The translations under genes were made by a program, and so were the position numbers. The notes under the pieces are model-generated. The model did no database searches, was not told the origin of the DNA, and saw only the letters and a program-made list of their open reading frames with translations. Shown here piece after piece: positions 49,802 through 61,200 of a stretch of DNA of 64,000 bases; the stretch's first letter is position 1; every line of letters starts with the position of its first letter. Origin of the DNA: Abelmoschus esculentus (Eukaryota > Streptophyta > Magnoliopsida > Malvales > Malvaceae); assembly GCA_035048815.1 (NCBI GenBank), contig JAUCBN010000005.1, positions 14,658,517-14,722,516 on the forward strand. Direction: 5' to 3'.

Positions 49802-51132
49802 TGATGCGTGTAATAATAGTGCAACTGTGCAGTGTACACGTCGCAATTAATAAAGTGATAAGTATATCGTGTATCGTCTCCATAGGGATTGGTATACTTA
49901 ATATGTCTTCCCTTGTTCTCTTGCTCCTAAAAAATAAAGTAAAAACACAGATAAGTGGAATTGTCTAACTAACTAAATAACAAAACATAAAATAAAGGAT
50001 GGAGAACGATATAGAGAAAGTGGGTAGGATCCAGCTGCGTCAATTAGTGGATTCGATTAATCTTCTTCTTGTCCAATGCAATTACACAACACTATTTTGG
50101 TAGTACTACAGATACAACCTCGGCAGCATTGGTGTTCTCTTTCGTGGCAATCTCTTGCTCTTGGGCAGATGCATCAAAGTTCAGCAAAAGTGTCTGCAGT
50201 TGACTCAGCTTATCTCTAAGTCAGAGCGTTGTTGATGACTGGTCTTTGACGATACCTCTCGGCGTGAATCAACGATAATCACTAACCAATCCAACACTTC
50301 TTTTAGCTTCTGAAACTTTTAACATATCTCTAGGCTGAGTTAGTATCGTCAACACCGTATTTATCCCTTTCGTGAATCTAACTCTCTCGATGCTAAATAA
50401 ATAGTTTACTTACAAACTTCACTCTTGATCTTGAATGCAAGAACAAGGAATGACAATAGGATAAGCAAACTTCAATATTATTATTGCATTAAAAAAAAGA
50501 AACAAGAAACAATCACCTCTCACTAATATCTACAACCTTCACCTATCCCAAAGAGATTTAGAACATAATGTCGATAAGTACCAATCTTAGTGGAAGGGTT
50601 TCTCTAAAATCGGCTCTCTTTAACAATGTGGCCGGCTAGGCTATATATAGTCTTAACCTAGGGAAACCTTTACTAAATAGACTCTAACTTGGAGTAGGGA
50701 GCAAGTCTTCTAAATGAGATCTGATGTTTCCAAGTTTGCAACCTACTAGAAAGCTTTTCCCGTTCGGTCTTTGACTTGTGCTTTTAGTGCGCTAGCCTGG
50801 TCCAATTGGTGCAATGCATCTTCCAGAATGTTCTCTATATTTTTGTCTTTCAGTCGCCTATCATGTTGATGTTGCCACTCAGGATGCTGTCGCGGCCTTG
50901 TCTCTACCTCAACCTCAACACTGCTTCACCGCTGCTTCGGCCCTGGATATTCCTGCATGTACTGAATATGTAATAATATCCGCATTCTCTATATATGTCG
51001 ACTTTGTAAGTAGTGATAACAGAATATCCAATATTATGCAAAGAGTCCATATTTCAGCTCAAGTTGGAGTATAGTAGATGCATAAAGTGCCATGAGAAGT
51101 GTAGTAAATAACTGCCTATTGGGCACTCATCA
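49802..51132 (-). repeat. 5' LTR of Athila-type element
   Basis: 1,331 bp, the partner of 43248-44580, ending GGGCACTCATCA on the plus strand next to the CATGT duplication. It holds a symmetrical TATA motif CTATATATAG at 50641-50650. Substitutions relative to the other LTR are frequent (by eye about one in 15-20 bases in the first 170 bp), so the insertion is old. Confidence 0.9.
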
Positions 51133-51532
51133 CATGTCATAGTGAACGGTCCTTTTCCTATAGTGTACACCGTGATGGACGACCCCTATATTCGTGTGCG
51201 TGTCATAACAAATTGTACCTCTCTTTAAGCGTATATTGTGATGGACGACACCTCTCCTTGAGCGTATGTCTCGATGAATGATCCCTCTCTTCGAGTGCAT
51301 GTCATAATGAACGGTCCCTCTCTTTAAGCGTATGTCATGATGGACGACCCCTCTCTATGAGCATTTGTCGCGATGAATGACCCCTCTCTTAGAGTGCATG
51401 TCATGGGGAACGATCCCTCTCTTTGAGCATATACCGTGATCTTTGACCCCTCTATTTGAGCATATATTGCGATGAATGACCCTTCTCTTCGAGTGCATGT
51501 CATGGTGAACGGTCCCACTCTTAGAGAATCCA
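51133..51532 (+). repeat. 33-bp/99-bp satellite array, part 4
   Basis: The array resumes with CATGTCATAGTGAACGGTCC directly after the Athila-type element and ends at about 51532 in CCACTCTTAGAGAATCC, where the 170-bp satellite takes over. The short AGAG shared by both satellites marks the junction. Confidence 0.92.
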
Positions 51533-51893
51533 TAATTAACTATTTGACCGTTCGAATTTTATTCGAGTAAAAAGCTAATTTGAGATTAATCTATACAATT
51601 TTGTTCAAATGCCCATAATTAACTATTTGAACTCATAAAATTTGATTTAATAACATTTGGTTGTCGTTGTGTTGGGATTAAAACGTGCATGTCTATATAT
51701 GCTTTATAGAGAATCTGTTAGAATTTTAATCGTGTAAAAAGCCAAAAGTTTGAGATTAATCTGTATAATTTTGTTCAAACACCCATAATTAACTATTTAA
51801 ACTCATAAAATTTGATTTAATAACATTTGGTTGTCATTTTGTTGGGATTAAAACATGCATGTCTAAAAGGGCTTAAAAGAGAATTCTTTCGGA
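51533..51893 (+). repeat. 170-bp satellite, direct orientation
   Basis: About two diverged monomers (TTGTCGTTGTGTTGGGATTAAAACG, GATTAATCTGTATAATTTTG). It ends at TTCTTTCGGA just before the T run of the minus-strand LINE. Confidence 0.9.
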
Positions 51894-54800
51894 TTTTTTT
51901 TTGAAGGAAAGGGCCTCATTAAAAAACCCCTATAGCCGACCACCCCAAGAGGTGAGAAGGCCCCTATGGGGAAAAGAGTACCCAAGGTATTATTGAGAAG
52001 AAGAGGAGAACCTCTCCAAGTTTACAGATGCCCGAATAAAGTCGGGAAAGAAGCAATCAAAAGAACAAGAAGAAAAAGAATGCAAAGCCCTACTAGCAAG
52101 AGTATGGGCTACAACATTTGCATCTCTAGACACATAACAAATCTTACAATTAGGTATTGTACCCAGAGTGGCACGAATGCGAGATATCAAGTGCTGCACT
52201 GTGGAAAGGTCTCGAGGCGGAGCATTATTAATTTTGTTGGCAATGGACGCAGAATCAGTTTCCAGGATCACATTAGACCATCCATTGACGGCAGCAAGCT
52301 GTAAACCTTCCAGAATAGCAAGAGCCTCAGCAGAGGCAGGATTCGGACAAAGAAGGGGCATGAAGCAGCCACCAAGCACGGAGCCAGAAGAATCATGAGC
52401 AATAACACCAGCAACAGCTCCTCTCAGAATAGGGTCAAAGACCCCATCCGTGTTAATTTTGACAAAACCGGAAGCCGGTTTCATCCATCTAGCTGGAGCA
52501 AGAGTGGGCTCAGCTAGCCGGGAGGATTGGCGGGCCTCATCATTGGAGGATGTATAATCAGTGAGAAGTTTTTGGGCAGAGGCAACAGTTAACCAGATCG
52601 GTTGAATATGGTTGTTATGAACGAAGTCATTACGACGGTTCCAAAGATTCCATAAAATTGTGATAAGAAGAGAAAATTGGTGTAGGGAGAGGAAACCAGC
52701 AGCATCAGAAAGCCACTGATGGGGAGAGGTATAGAAATTAGACAACAACCGATGGGGAAGGCCTGCCAAGAGGACCGCCTCCTTAGCACTAGGACAATCA
52801 CGCATAGCATGGATAGAAGATTCGACAGTCAGGTTGCAAATAGGGCAAACTCTAGGCCCAAGGTTAGCCTGTAAGATTTTCTGACCGGAGGGTAACGCAT
52901 CATGACATAAACGCCATCCAAAGGAACGAACTTGGGCAGATTAGGCAACTTAGACAAGATTTTCCATAGTTTAGAAGGCCTGTTAACAGGCCCTAATTGT
53001 GATTGCAAAAATTGATAACCCGAGCGGACCGTATAGATACCTGCATCATGGTAACCCTAGAGAGTAGAGTCATTAATATCGTTAATAATTGGAACGTTAA
53101 GGATGGTATTAGCATCTTCATGGGAAAAATAAGCTCTCACTTTTGCTTCATCCCAACGGGGTGAATTAGGGAACATGAAAGATCCTGCACGAAGAGGGAC
53201 TTCGTCATTTATTTCATAATTACCATAAAGGTGAACAGGCTGAGAACCACCCCACCTATCAAAATGAACCTGAACGTTACTGGACATGCCAGGGCGTTTG
53301 AAAAACCCGTTACGAAGCTTAGAAATAGCAATGCTTAGACCCTTCCAAGCAAAGGAAGAACTTCGCGTATGAACGGACTCTAGGACAGAGCCCGTAGGAA
53401 AATACTTACATTTGTAGACCTGACTTAGAAGGTTATCAGGCTCACAAATTAACCGCCAAATTTGTTTGCCTAGCAGAGCGATGTTAAAGTGGTGAAGATC
53501 ACGGAACCCTATACCTCCAGCAACTTTAGGGAGGCAGAGGGTGTCCCAGGGAAGCATGTGCCACCCACCTTTGCCAGCTTTCCCCGACCACCAATATCGA
53601 CGTATGACGGTAGTCATATCATCGATAATATTTTGTGGTAAGAGGTAACAGGACATGACATATTGAGGCATAGATTGGATAACCGCTTTAATGAAAACTT
53701 CACGCCCACTGAAGGAAAGGAGATGTTTATCCCAAGTACTCAGTCGGGCATTCATATTTTCCCTGGTGAACCCTAAGGCTGTAGTTTTATTCTTCCCAAT
53801 GAGGAGGGGAACCCCTAAATAAATACCCGGGTCATCCACTTCTCGTACCCGAAGGATATCATTAATCTCTGCTCTGAGCAAAGAGGAAGTTTTCCGTGAG
53901 AAAAAGATAGTAGATTTTTCAAAATTCACCGCTTGTCCCGATGAGGAAGCGTAAGTCTGCAAAGCATCCTTGAGACGCTGAGCCTCTGTGGTTGTATTTT
54001 TGATAAAGACAACACAGTCATCCGCAAAAAGAAGGTGGTTAATGCGGGGACCATTCCTACTGGCACGGAGACCAGGGAGATGACCAATGGCTTGTTCAGC
54101 ATTGAGCAAGGCTGAGAGGCCTTGAGTGTAGAAAAGAAATAAAAAAGGAGAGAGGGGGTCTCCTTGCCGTAACCCTCTACTAGGCTTGAAGGGCCGTGAA
54201 AGGGAATCATTAATTCAAACTTGAAAAGATACCGAAGAGATACACCGCATAATGAGAGAAACCTAGTTGGTGTGGAAGCCTAGACGAAGCATAACTTGTT
54301 CAAGAAAGGGTCATTCAACACAGTCGAAGGCTTTTTCCATATCTAGCTTTAGACTGGCACCTTTTTCCAAGGAAGTAACATCAGAGTTGAGAGTATGAAT
54401 AAGCTCATGAGCGATAAGGATGTTATCAGTAATGTTTCGCCCATGAACGAAAGCAGCCTGATTACCACTAATGCATAAAGGCATGATAGATTTTAGCCGG
54501 TTGACTAAAACTTTTGACACAGTTTTATAAATAACTGTGCAAAGACTAATGGGTCGGAGATGTCGCATCGTAGTAGGGTCACTAACTTTAGGAATAAGAA
54601 CAATAATGGAACGATTGACCTCTTCCAAATTAACAGACCCATGTAAGAGCCCGAGGAAGAGATTAATAAAATCCGAACCCAAAATGTCCCAAAACTTGCG
54701 GAAGAAATCGCTCGGAAAGCCATCAACAACAGGTTCTTTCCTCGGGTCAATATCACGAAAGGCAACAAAAACTTCATCAGCTGTGAAAGCCTTGTTAAGA

Positions 54801-55992
54801 TTAGTATTCATTGAATCGGTAACAATAGAAGGAATATTATCCAATATAGAGGACGCAATAGTAGGAGAGAAAGAAGTAAAAAGATGTTGAAAATAACTAA
54901 CAGCAATAGACATAATGTCGTGCGAATCAGTATGCCAAAGATTCTGATCACTGAAAAGCCCAGCAAGATGATTCTTCCGTCGCCTGTTGGTTGCCCTTGC
55001 ATGAAAAAAGGAAGTGTTTTTGTCACCATGTGCTAGCCAATGTGCCCGAGCTCGTTGAGCCCAATAAATTTCCTTCTCCGTAAGCAAGCGATCAAGCTCA
55101 CTCTTAGCAGCAAGGAAGTTGTGAGTATCCGTAGCCGGGAGTTGACGTTGGAGACACATATTGATAAAGTCATTAAGCTGAGTGATACGTTCAGAGGATG
55201 TAATACGCTTATTAGATTGCCATTTATCCAAGAAACGTCCAATATCTTGAAGCTTCTTGAGAGTCGAACGATTTCGGTTAGACCAAACATCAGCAATTCG
55301 AGATAGAACCTCAGGGTTGTCAGCCCAACAATTCTCGTAGCGAAAAGGAATACGAAAGCACGTGGAACGCGGAAGTTGAGAGGGGTTTGTATCCATTAAG
55401 ATAGGGCAGTGATCAAAACGTGCTTGGAAAAAGGACATAGCTTGACAGTTAGAGAAAGCATGAAACCAGGCTGAATTTCCGAGAAAACGATCAAGGCGTT
55501 CCATAATGGTTTCCGTAACACGTCCTGATCGAGTCCAAGTGAACCAACCAGTTGCAGATTCGCAATCGAAAAGATCATTCTTGTCAAGACAATCCCTAAA
55601 ATTATTAATTTGGGATCTAGCCCGCCGGGGGCCACCTTGTTTTTCATAATCAGAAAGAATTTCATTAAAGTCCCCCCCTAAAAGCCAGGGGAGGGTTGAA
55701 TTAGAATTAAGAGAATCTATTAGCTGCCAGGTTTTATGTTTGTTGGCAGTTTCAGGAAACCCATGTAACCCGGAAAAGTGGAACGGTACTGCCCCGTAAG
55801 AAATAATGACATCAATATGACGATCGGAGTAGGAAAGCAAGTTAACTGAGACCTTGTTATTCCAAAGTAAGGTAAGCCCGGTACAGGAGGGCCTGGAATC
55901 CACAGCTATGCATCCATGCATGCCAAGCTTGAGTTTAATCCTATCCATATTGGATTGATTCAGTCTAGTCTCACAAAGAAAGACACAATCAG
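51894..55992 (-). mobile_element. L1-type LINE copy 2, interrupted by the CRM-like element
   Basis: The same family as 14439-22549, on the minus strand. Its 3' end is at the left: nine T (the A tail) at 51894-51902, then the shared 3' end GAAGGAAAGGGCCTCATT. It extends to 55992, inside the first ~30 codons of ORF2, where the CRM-like LTR begins. The missing 5' part should lie beyond the right edge of the window. Its insertion point in the satellite monomer is the same TTCGAATTTT/AA position used by copy 1. Confidence 0.9.
51990..55992 (-). pseudogene. LINE ORF2 (copy 2), endonuclease to RNase H, broken
   Basis: Minus-strand ORF2 lacking its first codons because of the CRM insertion. The endonuclease (GGDFNEI, LDRFLG, TWTR) and N-terminal reverse transcriptase are open from 55992 to 54311. 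In-frame stops follow at 54311 (TGA), 54263 (TAG), 54215 (TGA) and 53057 (TAG); each stands where copy 1 has Trp or Arg. LRQGDPLSP and FADD are present. A one-base loss near 52930 shifts the frame before the zf-RVT region. RNase H (INTDGVFDP, ILETDSASI) is open from 52805 to 51990 and keeps about 38 codons that copy 1 lost. It cannot make a full protein but is a good partner for dating copy 1. Confidence 0.88.
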
Positions 55993-57546
55993 TGATGTGA
56001 GCACATCTACACTAGCTCAAACAGCTGATCCGGAGGTCTTACCATCAGGACCCATCACTCGATCAAAGGCTAAGCAATTCAGGGAAGTTCTTATTCTTAA
56101 ATGTTTACAAGTCTCAGAATCCCTTAATAATGCATATGCCTTAGAGAATAAACTTTACACTATGTTACATACTGATGTGTAACATCTTGTAACTATATAG
56201 TACTTAAGCTAGTATTGTGTTTATTAAGCATGTAAATAGGTGTGTTTTCAATAAGTTCAATAAGAACACAAGCTCATAATCATGTTTACCATGTTTCTTT
56301 AGCTTGTTACATGTTTTCCAATATGATAACTATGTTTTTCAGCTTGTTTTAACTTTCTTTAATAAGTTTACAATACTTATGATGGTATAACTTTTGTTTT
56401 CTCATAGGCACAAGGAAGAGTACCAAATGAAGGACTTCACCTTAGCTCGGGAAAAGCTCAATGGATTTCTAGCAGCTCGTTTCAGCTCAACTAATCCTCA
56501 ACACTTCAGCTAGCTGAATTCAGCTCAACTCAGCTCCATTCAGCTCAACTCCAGCTCTACTAGCTCAACTCAAGCTGGTGAGTCCCGGGATAGCTCAAAG
56601 GTGTCCTCCACGTGGGAGAGTGTGTCATGGTCATGTGACCAGCATGAGGGGCGTCCACCATCCTTCCAAGCATGTGCATGGCATGTGGCAGATTCAAATT
56701 TCAAGATTTCCCTCCTTGAAGTTGGCGTCAAAGTAAGATAAGGACAAGGAGTTATTTCCTTTGAATTTCACACATAAAACACATGTGTTAAATGTTTGAA
56801 ATTCAGTCTTCCCTCCCTCCAAAACCAGCCGGCCACAAAGGATAAGGATGAGTAGTTTTCTCATCCACATTTAACATAATTAACACATGTTAATTGTGCT
56901 TACATTTCAGCCACTCATCTGAAACTTCCAATTCAATTCTGGCCAAGTATTCTAGGCGCCAACTCCCTTGTACTAGCCTATATATATGTATACTTTGTAA
57001 TGTGAAAAAAAAGACAATTTGAATGAAATTTACTTTTGTGAGAATTTCTCTCATTTCGGTTCTTTTGAGAACTTTCTGACTTCTCAAGTTCGTTGCTTGC
57101 GTGGTCAACCCCTTTGATACTTTGGGTTCTCGGTTGTAGATAATCGAAGGGTCCAAGTCCGTCTGAAGCAAGTTCAAGATAAGGTTCGGGTTCGTTCAAC
57201 AGATTGTTCGAGTTCATCCTTGGAGTTTGTTTCATTTTATTTCTTTTCCTTGTTTTTATTTCATTTTCGTACTACCCCTTGCAACCTATTTTTCAACCTT
57301 GTCAGAAACTTCATTTCTCACCAGTCACCTCACCAAAGACCAAACCTAACCATAACCAAACCAATACTTTCAACGTTCCACCATTGTCAACTTCTCCGAG
57401 CCTTCATCTTCTACATTCTGTCTACCTAAATTTTTCAGCCCTTTTAAACACCAATTTGCAGCCATGCTTATTGCAGGAGACATCTTACTTCAATCCTAGA
57501 TCCGAAACAATCAAGAAGGCGTCCTCAACAAGGAGCCCTCTTATCA
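55993..57546 (+). repeat. 5' LTR of CRM-like element
   Basis: 1,554 bp from TGATGTGAGC to CTCTTATCA, two bases before the primer site. The first ~190 bp duplicate the polyprotein's C-terminal coding sequence. About 56485-56580 is a cluster of CAGCTCAACT-like short repeats. A TATA box lies at 56979, about 570 bp before the LTR end. Confidence 0.88.
56979..56987 (+). promoter_or_regulatory. TATA box in CRM-like 5' LTR
   Basis: TATATATAT in the stretch CCTATATATATGTATAC. It is the likely U3/R promoter. The same motif occurs in the 3' LTR at 63693-63701, and a TATAAATA occupies the matching place in the solo LTR at 37776-37783. Confidence 0.6.
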
Positions 57547-57548
57547 TG

Positions 57549-57561
57549 TGGTATCAGAGCC
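57549..57561 (+). other. Primer binding site, tRNA-iMet
   Basis: TGGTATCAGAGCC, the exact plant initiator-Met primer site, two bases after the LTR end. Confidence 0.92.
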
Positions 57562-57608
57562 TAGGTTGGATTACAAGTAAGAATCATCTTCGTAAGTGCA
57601 AAAACAAT

Positions 57609-57653
<45 letters not shown>

Positions 57654-58288
57654 AAAGTCAACTCTAGTTAAAAAAAAAAAAAAATCCGAAAATTCAAAAA
57701 AAAAAAATCAGAATATCAATAGTTGAAAGAAAAGCACTTCATGGTATTGAAAAGATGAAAGAAAATGCAAGTTTAATGTGTTCTACAGCATCAAACACTA
57801 CCACAATCAACCGGGCATGAAGAATTGATTGTTCGGTGAAAGGAGAGTAGTAAGTGTTTCTTTGTAGTAAGTAATCCATTTTTTTTTTTTTTTTCTTTTT
57901 TCTTTTTCTTTCTTTCTAACCTTTACCTTACTTTACATCACTTTTCTTTCCATTTAACACTAACCGAATTTGTTTTGGACAGAACCTTACATTTCGATTG
58001 TCACTAACCGTTGTTGTTAAAGACTAACACTTGTGACAGATTTGAAGAAAGTCTACGCTAGTCCTCTAAAGAACTTATAACGAGAGAAGGAGTGGTAAAA
58101 GGCATTTGTGTGTGTGAGATCAGAAGGGGAATCAAAAGAGCCATTCAAGTATTCCCGAGTGAAACACGAGTGTTGGAGTGCCATTTTTATTTTTTTCTTT
58201 GGAGTGAACTTGTGAGGATCTTGTGTGTGTACTTTGTGAGGTCCATTTATCCTTATTTTTATTTTGTGTTGTTTGTTCTTTACTAACA
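57562..58288 (+). other. CRM-like leader with long homopolymer runs
   Basis: Untranslated leader before gag. It holds a 41-base A run (57610-57650), further A runs at 57670-57684 and 57696-57707, and a 16-base T run (57879-57894) followed by more pyrimidines. An in-frame ATG at 58223 would add 22 hydrophobic residues to gag; I prefer ATG 58289. Confidence 0.7.
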
Positions 58289-61200
58289 ATGGCAGGTTCA
58301 AATGGAGATCGTGATGATCAACAACAAAACGACGTTCAACCAAGCCTTATGATGCAAGCCATGCTTCGAGAAGTCCGAAGAGTAGTGCAATCAGAGATTG
58401 AACAATTGCACGTGAGAATGGACAAGATCGAGGGATCTCAAAACAATTCCCATGATGACAACAATGATGACGTTGAAGAAGTGCAAGAACCGAGGCAGAA
58501 TGCTCCTAGAACAAATGGGAGGCGTGTACAACACCAGGCACAACTGGATGACAATTTGAACAACATCAAAGTTGCCATACCCCCTTTTCAAGGACGATCA
58601 GATCCGGATGCATATCTTGCGTGGGAAAGCAAGGTGGAACACGTCTTTGATTGCTACAATTATTCTGACCAGAAGAAGGTTCGATTGGCAGCGATGGAGT
58701 TCGTTGACTATGCCTTAATTTGGTGGGATCAATTGATTCTAAGTAGAAGACGAACCGGTGAAGGTCCAATCAATACATGGGCAGAGATGAAAAGAATTTT
58801 GAGAAAGAGATTCGTACCATCCCATTACCATCGAGACCTATTTCAAAGGTTACAAACTTTGAAACAAGGAAATCGAAGCGTCGAAGATTATTTTAAAGAC
58901 ATGGAGATGGCCATGATGCGTGCTAACATTGAGGAAGACCGAGAAGCAACCATGGCGCGATTCCTTTCAGGTTTGAACACCGACATTGCCAATGCTGTTG
59001 AATTGCAACATTACGTCGAATTAGACGAAATGGTGCAAATGGCAATTAAGGTTGAGAGGCAGCAACGAAGAAAGATGTCGTCATCCCGAGGTAATAATTC
59101 TTTCAGACCTCCTTCCAATTCTGTTTTCAATCCTTCTAACAATTTCAGGAAACAAGTACCGTTTCAAAACAAAGAGAAGGGTGAAACGAGCAAGCCAAAG
59201 GCCCCGATTGTAGATGTTGGGCGTGGGAAGCAAAATGCACAACCAGAACGTCCAGAACGCTCAAGGGATATTCAATGCTTTAAGTGTCTTGGAAGAGGAC
59301 ATATTGCAAGCCAATGTCCTAATCGGAAGACTATGTTGATGTTAGAAAACGGAGAGATTGAGTCTGAATCCGACAATGAAGAACATGAACCTTTACACGA
59401 GGAAGACAAGGATGATGCGGATGATGCCTTGGATACATACATGACCGGTGAAGCACTTGTCATAAAAAGAAGTCTAAATGCTACACCTACACAAGACGAC
59501 CAGCAACGAGAAAACATCTTCCATACTAGATGCCTCATTAACGACAAGGTATGTGTTGTCATTATTGATGGTGGTAGTTGTACTAATGTTGCAAGTTCTT
59601 TCATGGTTGATAAGTTAGGCTTAAAGACGAAGAAGCATCCCAAACCATACCGTCTTCAATGGTTAAATGATGGCGGAGAAGTACGAGTTACTAGACAAGT
59701 TTCGGTACCATTTACCATAGGGAGGTATAAAGATGAAATCCTTTGTGATGTCGTCTCAATGGATGCGTGTCACCTACTTTTGGGACGTCCATGGCAATAC
59801 GACAAAGGTACGTTGCATGATGGAATTACAAATCGATATTCTTTTACACATGCAGGTAAGAAGATCACCTTAGCACCTTTGACACCGAGTCAAGTGCAAG
59901 AAGATCAGGTTCGATTGAGAAAGAATGTCGAGGAAGCCAAAACAGAAAGGAAGAAGACGAACGTATATGCGAGCGGCAAGGATATCAGGAAATGTCTTTC
60001 CTCTCAACAAACTTTACTTATTTTAATGTATAAGGAGTATTGTTTGTTATCTGATATTCCTAATGATTTGCCTACATCTATTACGTCTCTTTTGCAGGAG
60101 TTTGAAGACGTGTTTCCGGATGAGACACCGAGTGGGTTGCCACCTATTCGAGGTATAGAACATCAAATTGATTTCATTCCGGGAGCTACCATTCCAAATC
60201 GGCCAGCATATCGAAGTAATCCAGAAGAAACAAAGGAACTTCAAAAACAAATCACCGAGTTGATGGAAAAGGGTTACATTCGGGAAAGTTTAAGTCCGTG
60301 CGCTGTACCAGTGCTTTTAGTACCCAAGAAAGACGGAACATGGAGAATGTGTGTTGATTGCCGAGCGGTGAATCAGATTACCATCAAGTATAGGCATCCC
60401 ATTCCTCGTCTTGATGACATGCTAGATGAGTTGTGTGGTGCGACCATATTTTCCAAAATTGATTTAAAGAGTGGATATCATCAGATTCGGATGCGAGAAG
60501 GCGACGAATGGAAGACAGCCTTCAAAACGAAATTGGGTCTGTACGAGTGGTTAGTGATGCCTTTCGGTTTAACTAACGCACCTAGCACCTTTATGCGTCT
60601 GATGAATCATGTTTTACGATCTTACATTGGAAAATATTGTGTTGTGTACTTTGATGACATTCTTATATACAGCAAGTCTTTGCAGGATCACGAGGAACAC
60701 TTGAGGAATGTTCTTGGCACATTGAGAAAAGAAAGGTTATTTGGTAATCTGAAGAAATGTATGTTTTGTACTGATAAGGTTACCTTTCTTGGTTTTATCG
60801 TGACTGCACAGGGTGTGGAAGTCGATCCAGAAAAGGTGAAGGCGATTCAGGATTGGCCTCGACCGACATCAATAAGTCAGGTTAGATCTTTTCATGGTTT
60901 AGCTAGTTTTTATCGTCGGTTTGTACCTAATTTCAGTTCCATTACCGCCCCCTTAACCGGGATTATAAAGAAGAATTCAGTCTTCAATTGGGGTGATGAA
61001 CAGGAAGAAGCCTTCTTGAAAATTAAGGATTATTTGACTAAGGCCCCAGTGTTAGCCTTACCTAACTTTGATAAAATGTTCGAGATTGAGTGTGATGCTT
61101 CAGGAATAGGAATTGGAGCCGTTTTATCACAGGAGAAGCGACCTATTGCCTATTTCAGCGAGAAGTTAAGTGGTGCTACCTTGAATTATCCAGTGTACGA

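Larger units (their letters stand above)
43248..51132 (-). mobile_element. Non-autonomous Athila/Tat-type Gypsy LTR retrotransposon
   Basis: A 7,885-bp element with two ~1.33-kb LTRs and a perfect 5-bp target duplication CATGT (43243-43247 and 51133-51137). It lies on the minus strand: the 5' LTR is 49802-51132, then a tRNA-Asp-like primer site, gag-protease, an extra ORF with its own TATA box, a hairpin-bearing 3' region, a polypurine tract and the 3' LTR. No reverse transcriptase, RNase H or integrase can be found in the 5.2-kb interior. The LTRs differ by several percent by eye, and both ORFs are broken, so this is an old copy that would have needed a helper element. Confidence 0.88.

Noticed and set aside
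55916..56182. 88-codon frame joining antisense LINE sequence to the CRM tail
   Set aside because: It exists only because the LTR carries the end of the polyprotein frame and happened to land in frame. It is a chance fusion.
57204..57671. 155-codon frame ending in a poly-Lys stretch
   Set aside because: It spans the LTR end, the primer site and the 41-base A run, so it is not a real coding region.
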